A stretch of DNA of 64,000 nucleotides. It comes from Branchiostoma floridae (taxonomy: Eukaryota > Chordata > Leptocardii > Amphioxiformes > Branchiostomatidae). The stretch is from contig NC_049996.1 of the NCBI RefSeq assembly GCF_000003815.2, forward strand, positions 13,010,419-13,074,418, written 5' to 3'. The translations under genes were made by a program, and so were the position numbers. The number at the start of each line of letters is the position of its first letter. Position 1 is the first letter of the stretch. The notes below the pieces were generated by a model. That model was given only the letters and a program-made list of their open reading frames with translations, made no database searches and was not told where the DNA came from. Shown in pieces: positions 55,616-64,000 of this stretch.

Positions 55616-56452
55616 CTTGGTTTTGGCTCTTCCCAGAGATGTATTAAATATGTCTCTCACGGACCTGGCAGCGCCGACTAAATGTGCGCGGGCACCTCCA
55701 AAACATTGCCCTGGTTCTAACCCACGTCTATCCAATCACAGTGCTTCATTTAGATCAACCAATATATGTAAATTTAGCACACTGTGAACTGTTGTGTCAA
55801 ATAATAAGGATTTTTTGACCGATTCTGTAGCAAAGGATGTTAATAACATTTTGTGGATAATTTGTAAGCTGGTTATCGGTAAGGAAAGGGGCACTCGAGC
55901 AGGGAATGTCATTTTGCATATGGCTTGTTACGTCACAGAAACGCCCACAGTGTAAGTGAACGTATTGTATCACATCATACAAAGCTTAATGTTATCATAT
56001 ATGTTCGCAATTATCATGCAATCAAGAATTGCAAACTTGACAATAAAAGTGTGTGTAGATATACAATGTATGCATGTCTAGCTGATTTATATTCTAGCTT
56101 ATAAAAAGCAATTCTGACAGGAAAGATGTGGATTTTTTTGTTTGTATTATCATTATCATGCAAGGTTTGAAAGCATTGCTACATAAATGTATAATTTGGT
56201 TTGAGTTTTATCTTTCTTAAATGAATTGAGGTTTTCATATTCATTTGGTAATTTTGTATCTAAATGAGGTTATATAGATTAAATGTTACCATTGAAAGCT
56301 ACATGTAGGCCCCAGATATTCAACCAGGTCTGGAGATAGAAAAAATGTCTCTTCTTCGTACTATGCAAAATTCATGTTAGCAAACGTTTCTTATGCAAGT
56401 TGAAACATTTACATTACATTAAACACTATACTCTCAAACTCACACTTACATG
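55616..56452. other. 5' UTR and promoter region of the DPP-like gene
   Basis: 55616-55735 stays open upstream of the ATG but lacks an in-frame ATG. GC is higher around 55590-55730 than further out, as expected for a promoter-proximal region. No TATA box identified. Confidence 0.45.
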
Positions 56453-56672
56453 TAACGCTAGTTCACCTTTATCCGTGGGGTGACCTTTATCCGTTGCCTT
56501 TAAAAACAGCACATTTAGGAGTATTAAGTCTGCTGACAGTGGTTTCAAATTCGCAATATTTTCAAAATGTTCCGATTTTTAACCACCGTCCGTCTAATCT
56601 ATATCCCTAAAAAACGTTTTTTGTACAAACAATGAATATAGGTTACCCTCGGATAAAGGTGAACCAGCGTTA
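56453..56672. mobile_element. Palindromic MITE family A, copy 6
   Basis: TAACGCTAGTTCACCTTTAT left, GGATAAAGGTGAACCAGCGT right. Confidence 0.85.
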
Positions 56673-57043
56673 GTTCTTTAAAATGTAATGATTAACAAAA
56701 AGTCAAATTTATACTATAACTTAGGAATTGCATGTTTGCATCTATTTTTACAGGTAATCACTAAATATGATATTACTGTTCTCTTCCTACATGTGAGTGA
56801 GACTACATTAAAAATGCCCCCCACTGTAGTTAGCTAGCCTCAGCTGATAAGCCACACGCCATAGTTTATCTTCCTGGCAAATACATGCATGTTTAAACCT
56901 GTCAGGGCAACCTTTAGGGCATGACATGTAGACAACTCACCAACAGCAGTACAACAAAACAGCTACATTTATGACTACCAGATATGGTTTGTTTTATGAC
57001 TACCAGATATGGTTTGTTTGTTTGTGCATTTGTTTATTTGTAT

Positions 57044-57270
57044 GTAACGTTAGTTCACCTTTATCCGTGTAGTAACCTTTATCCGTAGTGTTTAAAAGCG
57101 AGGTATTTAGGGATATCAAGTTGACGGACGGTGGTTTCAAATTGTAGTATTTAAGAAAAAAATGCAATTTGAAACCATCATTTGTCGGTTTGATATCCAT
57201 AAATATCCTATTTTTAAATACAACGGATATACATGTAGGGCACCCTGCACATAAAGGTGAATTAGTGTTA
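57044..57270. mobile_element. Palindromic MITE family A, copy 7
   Basis: TAACGTTAGTTCACCTTTAT left, ATAAAGGTGAATTAGTGTTA right. Confidence 0.85.
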
Positions 57271-57579
57271 CAGTTTATAACTAACTACATCTTTGCTAAT
57301 AAAATACAGTAAACAATGCTCTGGGAAATCTAGCAATGATTGTTTTTGCTACAAACAAATTTGCCCTGCAGATGTGCAAATACCTTCCAAAATTACAGAA
57401 TGGACATCAAAATGTCCTACCAACTAAAATGCGCCAAAGTGAACCAAGCCAATATACCAGTCAGAATTTGAACTGTATAAATTCTAAAAAGAATCTCAGA
57501 AGATTAACTTTCAGCTATTCAATGGCCAAAGCCATGTTTGTACGGCCCTTTTACATGCAGATTTCTGATCTTAAAACAA

Positions 57580-57842
57580 GAACAACTGGAGCTTTTCAAG
57601 GTGCTGAAATGACTTCCACTGAACTATTTGTATGATGCTGACTAAATATGTGAATTTTACCATTTTCAATACTCCTCTTTATAATAAAACTAACTAGACA
57701 AGTGCATATGAAACTTAAAACAAGAAAATCTGGAGCTTTTCAAGGTGCTGAAATGACTTCCACTAAACAATTTGTATGTTGCTGACTAAATGTGTGAATT
57801 TTACCATGTTCAATACTCTTCTTTATAATAAAACTAACTAGT
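57580..57842. repeat. Tandem duplication of about 140 bp
   Basis: GGAGCTTTTCAAGGTGCTGA and the following 110 bp recur once (57589 and 57731). Confidence 0.85.
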
Positions 57843-58293
57843 GCATACAAAACTTTATTTCATAGATTATCTGAGTGCAAAAATGAAATTTTTTGTACAT
57901 CAAAGAAAACAGCACAATGTATGACGGTGTACAGCGTCAATGATTTAGAAAATTTAATAAGGCCGTATATACATGTAGGGTCATACATGTATACATGCAG
58001 GAACGCAATTGTACATGCCTTTGGATATATTGAAAATTCATTTATATTTGCTGGGATTTAATTTTGCGATATGAAGGAAATGAGCCTTAGGATTTTGTAA
58101 TGATTGTTTTAAGTTTACAGTTGAAAATTATGAGCACAAAACACATCATATTCATAGTGTCTCGATTTTGTAACATGAAATGACAGCTTCTGCTGCAAAA
58201 ACAATGGAACTAAATGTATGTTGATGAAGTTTAGACACCCAAGTAGAACATTACATAATTATGAATTATACAAATTGATCCAAATCAAGCAAC

Positions 58294-58512
58294 TTACGCT
58301 AGTTCACCTTTATCCGGGAGATAACCTATATCCGTTGTTGTTCAAAACAGGGTATTTAGGGACATAAAGTAACCTAGTGGAAGTTTCAAACTGCAATATC
58401 CTGAAAATATTGCAATTTAAAACTAATGTCCGTCAGTGTGATATCCCCAAATACCCTGTTTTCAAAAGCAACGGATATAGGTTACACAATGGATAAAGGT
58501 GAACTAGCGTTA
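58294..58512. mobile_element. Palindromic MITE family A, copy 8
   Basis: TTACGCTAGTTCACCTTTAT left, GGATAAAGGTGAACTAGCGT right. Confidence 0.85.
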
Positions 58513-58801
58513 CATATATTCTCCTTAAACTTAGAGAGTCAGATATTTCAGACAGCATCCACTACAAAATTACCAAAGACTGAAACCTGTTATTTTCTGT
58601 GAAACAAATATTACACCTGAATCAGCCCGGGGTTTCAAGCTACTGGAGGTTTGACAATTGCCGACCTGCCTCCCACATTTCCACTGCATAAACGTGTCTA
58701 TAAACCGTCCCGGGGGATATGCAAATCCCTCCGGATCAATTCACAGAAAGAAAGCAAGGCAGCAACAAGGACAGGATTCTTCATTACTACCCATGGACAT
58801 G

Positions 58802-59016
58802 TAACGCTAGTTCAACTTTATCCGTGGGTGACCTTTATCCGTAATGCCTTTAAAAACAGGATATTTGGGGATATTACATCGATGGAAGTTGGCTTGAAAT
58901 TTCAGTATTGTCAGTATATTGCAGTTCAAAACTATAGCCCGTCGGCTTGATGTGCCTAAATACCCTGCTTTGAAAAACAATGGATATAGGTTAACCCGCG
59001 GATAAAGGTAGCGTTA
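58802..59016. mobile_element. Palindromic MITE family A, copy 9
   Basis: TAACGCTAGTTCAACTTTAT left, GCGGATAAAGGTAGCGTTA right. Confidence 0.8.
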
Positions 59017-60480
59017 CTAAGTAGCAAACTGGAAATACTGACAATGAATTTATCTTCAGAAACAAGTCAGGTAACCTTTACCTGATGCAGAGAAAATGGC
59101 CAGAGTCTGTTTTACTAACTAAAAGGCACACCACATTTTGTATTACCTACATTGTCTCAAGATATTTGTGTAGCTGTACACAATATTCATAAAATAACTA
59201 TCAAGTAATCTGTAATCTGAAGTGAAACAATATACTATGTACACCTCCATTTCTTAAATGATAACAAAAAAATCTATAACTATCATAAATCAATGGTAAG
59301 AAATATGAGAGCCCGTTTGAGTGAACAGGATATTGGGACACAGAATATGAAGAAGGGGCAACAGATGACAAAACCTGGTATAGGGTCCCAGAGATTTTGT
59401 AATAAGCTGAATTTTGAAAATATATGTTATTTGTATGTATCAAGACCTTGCACTAAGATGGATTGTACTATTATGAACCTTGTATTTATGAATGTTAAAA
59501 TTACACTGGGCAGGACAATGTAGCTTTAATTATATTGTATATTGTGTTGTTATCATTGATTACATTATTATCATTTTCATTCTAATAACCATGTTTTTTT
59601 GTCATCGTTCTAAATTTCAAGTAATTATACAATATATCTCATCTTCCATCTGTAGTTGCATGTATAATGGGCCTTGATACACTGCTTCTCAAACCAGTCT
59701 CAGAAATTAGAAAGAATTGGTCCAATCCAAAACCAAGAAATCAGGATGAATTAGCCTCAAGATACCCTCAGAACAACATAATCTATCCGTCTATTTTTGA
59801 AATCATAATAATTATGAATTCCTGTCATATCATAATTGAAGAAATTATGTAAAAAAACAATGCAGAAAATTAACATGTCAATGTTCCTGATTACTGAATA
59901 TGGCCGTAATTGGATCTATATTATCACAGTTATGCATTCCTGACACATTTTTATTAAAGAACTGTAAAGAATTAACTATTTAAAGGCATCTAATATCACT
60001 GTGTTAAAAGTGGAAATATTTTGGATAAGGCAATCTGTATGATATTGACATCTACCGCACTGTATTCTCACATTTACATCATCTAATATTTATCATTTGA
60101 GCGGTTGAAAATGGCCCAGAGACAAGTCACACGAGGATATTCCTTATCTTTGGAACCACCGAAAATTAGGCCTTTTAATGAATAGCAGGAATCCCTGTGT
60201 ATTATATAGTCTGCCTTATTCCGAATATTTCCCCTTTCAACGATATAATATTGCTTAGGTTGCCTTACTATGTGTTCTTCATCAGTAAATAATGCTAATC
60301 AATGGAACCTACATGTGTACGTCCATTCCTACATAGCAGGGCATGCTGACATTCAACCTAATTACCAAATTCTATGCAGCAGTTCAGCACAGTGGGAATG
60401 CCACCGCAATGATTTCCAATAGCCCTGATCTGCTGATCATACACATCCAACAATACCAGAGCGGAATGGCTGAACTACAA
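59017..60480. other. No gene recognised
   Basis: AT-rich, short open frames only, no repeat family identified. Confidence 0.5.
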
Positions 60481-61426
60481 CAGGGCTCGAAATACCACCT
60501 GCATATGCAGGTTAGTGCAGGTAAAATTGGAGCTGCATGTGCAGGTATTTCTGATGTCTACCTGCACCTAACCTGCACTGGTCCATGTACTGGGTATATA
60601 CAGATTAGTGCAGGTAAAATTGGAGCTGTGCAGGTATTTCTGGTGTCTACCTGCACCTAACCTGCACTGGTCCATGTACTGGGTATATACAGATTAGTGC
60701 AGGTAAAATTGGAGCTGTGCAGGTATTTCTGGTGTCTACCTGCACCTAACCTGCACTGGTCCATGTACTGGGTATATACAGATTAGTGCAGGTAAAATTG
60801 GAGCTGTGCAGGTATTTCTGGTGTCTACCTGCACCTAACCTGCACTGGTCCATGTACTGGGTATATACAGATTAGTGCAGGTAAAATTGGAGCTGTGCAG
60901 GTATTTCTGGTGTCTACCTGCACCTAACCTGCACTGGTCCATGTACTGAGTAAATACAGATTAGTGCACCTGGTAAAATTGGAGCTGTGCATGTATTTCT
61001 GATGTCTACCTGCACCTAACCTGCACTGGTCCATGTACTGGGTATATACAGATTAGTGCAGGTAAAATTGGAGCTGTGCAGGTATTTCTGGTGTCTACCT
61101 GCACCTAACCTGCACTGGCCCATATATTGGGTCAAATTTAAGTGCAGGTAAAATTGGAGCTGTGCAGGTATTATTGATGTCTACCTGCAGCTAACCTGCA
61201 CAGGTGCATGTACTGGGTTTTATACATAAATGTCCTATGATGTAGGTGTACGTGAATATTGTTATTACCCCGGTAGCTGCATTGGCTGCTACCACCAACT
61301 TTAGTATGATCTATACAATGATAAATTCAGAGTGGTGCAGGTAAAATTTGTCTGGTTCAGGTAATTTTCAATGTTACTAGTACCTGCACCAGTGCAAGTA
61401 TGCAGAAAAAAGTATTTTGAGCCCTA
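60481..61426. mobile_element. hAT-like MITE family E with internal 89-bp satellite
   Basis: CAGGGCTCGAAATACCACCT left, AGTATTTTGAGCCCT right. Between them the family's usual 350 bp is enlarged to 946 bp by tandem copies of an internal segment. Confidence 0.85.
60515..61150. repeat. 89-bp tandem repeat, about 7 copies
   Basis: AGATTAGTGCAGGTAAAATT recurs at 60602, 60691, 60780 and onward at 89-bp steps; last units are diverged. Derived from the arm of MITE family E. Confidence 0.92.
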
Positions 61427-61673
61427 TAAAAGGTGGGATGTATGTACATCATGTATGTATGTATGGTGGTCATTCCTGCATAATTTAGAACGTTCCAGAA
61501 CAATGGGCAGAATCAATAGGAATGTGAACGGGAGAGTACCTCCATATGGGAATATCACAAGCTTCAGATATGAGGTGGTATAAAAAAGCCTTGAATATGT
61601 CATATATCATTGTCAACTCAGGCCTATGGTTTCTCTGTGGTTGCACTGACTGCATGTATTTTGTTTGTATAAT

Positions 61674-62022
61674 CAGGGCTCGAAATACCACCTGCATATG
61701 CAGGTTAGTGCAGGTAAAATTGGAGCTGTGCAGGTGTTTCTGGTGTCTACCTGCACCTAACTTGCACTGGTCCATGTACTGGCTTTTATACATACATGTC
61801 CTGTAATGTAGGTGTACATGGATTGTTATTAGCTGCATCAACTGTTACCACCTAATATAAAGTATGCACGAAAAATAGCAATGATTCCTGAATAATTTCA
61901 GTATGATCCATAATTCTAAATATGAGAATTGTACAGGTAGAATTTGTCTGGTGCAGGTAATTTTCAATGTTACATGTACCTGCACCAGTGCAGGTATGCA
62001 GAAAATACTGTTTCGAGCCCTG
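61674..62022. mobile_element. hAT-like MITE family E, unexpanded copy
   Basis: CAGGGCTCGAAATACCACCT left, ATACTGTTTCGAGCCCTG right; only one copy of the 89-bp segment. Confidence 0.85.
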
Positions 62023-63102
62023 ATACTTGGTAAACTGCCTCATGGTGTAACACACCAAGTTTGTACTGAACATTACAAGCTGCATATCTAGACAGATGTC
62101 TTTGATCCTCTCACACTGTTAAGGACCCATACATTTTGTATGGTCGGTATTTTTAACATGCTTGAGAATTGCCTAAATCCTTAACTATGGGACCGCCACT
62201 TAATGTCTTGTCCATAGGACATCACTAACTGAAGCTCTATACATATACCCCGGTAGTTACGAGTTGAGTGAGGGATTTTTAAAAAATGGTGTTAATAATA
62301 GTGCTTTTCCTAAGGACACAACAATGGGTCCTGTCAGGGATTCAACTTAGTTATTACATGTACATGTACGTCTAGGTTTTCACAGTATACAACCCTAACC
62401 ACATGGTTAAACAAATGACTAATTTAAAAAGCACATTCTATGGTATACAGAAATATACATTCTCCTTTACTTATTCTTCCAATCTTCTTTGAATTTGTCA
62501 TTGAATTTCTACAACGCATTAATAATCTTCAAATACAATACAATCTGTATACACCTGGACATAAACAGTGATTTACTTCCGGATGTTTTGAGTGACAAAA
62601 AGATTCTATCACTCTTCTTAAACGTCACTAGACTTATATATAATAAATATTCATTAGAACAGATTGAATTGTATTTGAATATTGTTTACCTGCATGGTAG
62701 CTTTCATAACTTAGTACTTATAGTATCTGTCTTCTGATATTTTTGCAACTTACATGATTACAATGTATATTTACTCATTTTGCAGCTTTATACGATTTAC
62801 AATCATGGTTGAAATGATTTACTGAAGTGGACATCTACCATCAATGTTCTCATGTTAGTGTGCTACCATGACCAGCTTTTCCAAATGATTTTTCTTAAAA
62901 ATGTATTTTTTTAAACCTTGCATCTTTTATGATGTCTAAAACTGGGTCATTTATTCATTCTAACAAATGTGACTGTTAATTAATTAAATGACAACTGTTA
63001 CAGTAATTTCCCGTCTGTGATGTTGATTAAGTCAATTTACACAGGGAGGTTTAGATCATGCTTCAGTGATTGCTTACATGCTGCTCAAGCTATCAACTCA
63101 TA
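62023..63102. other. No gene recognised
   Basis: AT-rich with short open frames; nothing identifiable. Confidence 0.5.
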
Positions 63103-63320
63103 CACTGTAAATGCAGAAATGTTCGTGGTGGTTTTATATTTGCGGTTTTTGCGGTGGCCACTTCACCATGAACTTAAAACCACCATGAACATTCATCCAT
63201 TATAGTTTTTGACTATAGTCTATATATATGGCGCTACCACGAACTTAAAACCACTGTGAAAACTCCATTTTCCCATTAACCCAAAATTAAATCCCCGCGA
63301 ACATTTCTGCATTTACAGTA
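63103..63320. mobile_element. Fold-back element, ACTGTAAATGCAGAAA family (copy 4)
   Basis: ACTGTAAATGCAGAAATGTT left and AACATTTCTGCATTTACAGT right, the best preserved of four copies. Confidence 0.88.
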
Positions 63321-63375
63321 ACCTGCTGACTATGTACAACTGTTACAGCTCGTAGAGTAATCCTATGGTTAGTGC

Positions 63376-63520
63376 AGGGTTGTAGCCAGCCTGAAATCAT
63401 TCTCCGTCCCCTCAATTATAAATCCTCTCTAGTGCCGAAGGTACGAGGTTCCTAGGGAGGGGGTCCGGACGCATGCCCACCCAGAATTTTTTTTTCAAAC
63501 TAGACCCTTTGAAACAAATA
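63376..63520. mobile_element. hAT-like MITE family D, left-end fragment
   Basis: CAGGGTTGTAGCCAGCCTGA and about 140 bp of matching interior; right end not found. Confidence 0.65.
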
Positions 63521-64000
63521 GAAGACAGAGAAGACAGATGCTACTGTATTTAGACCCTACACCAAAATTTTTGCTACCTAATATTATGCTGCATTATAAT
63601 TGGTGGTCCAACTATTGTTCTAGGTACTTAATCAGTTGAAATTAACATTAAACCTTGGTGGATGTCATTTAGATTGTTCTAAAAATCATTGGATTCAAAT
63701 TGTTTAGAATGATACACAGATTTACCAAGTACAGTCCCCTATACAGCAAATGCCAGATGCATGGTGGGAAAAAACGCCCCCTTGTGAGGCCTTGCCAATT
63801 TGCAGTTCTGACGATCAGGAAGCCAGGTAGTAAGAAAGGAACCAAAACATTGCCAGATGTTTGACCAACGGAAGACTTTCCATGGCAATCATCTAACAAT
63901 AACGCAAGAAAAATGTACCTCTGCAATACAAACCTTACACAAAATCATAATGTATGGAGAAATGTAAATGTTATATATCATTAACAGTATTTGTCAGTCC

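Overview
The window reads as nuclear DNA of an invertebrate chordate-type animal, most likely a cephalochordate (amphioxus). That assignment is inference from one intron-rich gene of deuterostome/vertebrate type, many short fold-back DNA elements, tRNA-derived SINEs, Penelope-like and LINE remnants and long minisatellites. No bacterial-style operons, rRNA, canonical tRNA or CRISPR arrays were seen.

The main content is one minus-strand gene spanning 12386-55615. Twenty-three coding exons in each transcript, all with matching splice phases, give a 795 or 796 residue type II membrane protein of the dipeptidyl peptidase IV family (S9B). Its N-terminal membrane exon is closely similar to vertebrate DPP6/DPP10, the catalytically dead Kv4 channel subunits. 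Its ectodomain nevertheless keeps every catalytic feature of DPP4 that I could look for: an Arg in RHS, the Glu pair in DWVYEEE, the oxyanion Tyr, the serine in GWSYGGY, the aspartate in GTADDN and the histidine in YTDxAH. Two alternative terminal exons (12386-12508 and 16148-16267) each supply a complete last segment with the catalytic His but with different tails. A second possible first exon (47306-47534) is Cys-rich but ends in a phase that does not fit exon 2 directly.

A second gene lies on the plus strand at 5846-7903, tail to tail with the first. It has a C2-like domain exon spliced to an exon encoding about 44 copies of an acidic-hydrophobic octapeptide, 25 of them nearly identical 24-bp units. 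Its putative poly(A) signal (8539) and that of the long DPP form (10157) are separated by a 43-bp minisatellite.

Layout: 1-1912 is a 49-bp minisatellite with higher-order duplication; 1913-5845 is mostly without recognisable genes, with one weak terminal-exon candidate; 5846-8544 is the C2/octapeptide gene; 8690-9815 is the 43-bp minisatellite; 9830-12385 is probable long 3' UTR; 12386-55615 is the DPP gene, with introns full of mobile elements; 55616-64000 is upstream sequence dominated by fold-back elements and an 89-bp satellite that has grown inside a hAT-like element. Many apparent ORFs are by-products of repeats and are not listed as genes.
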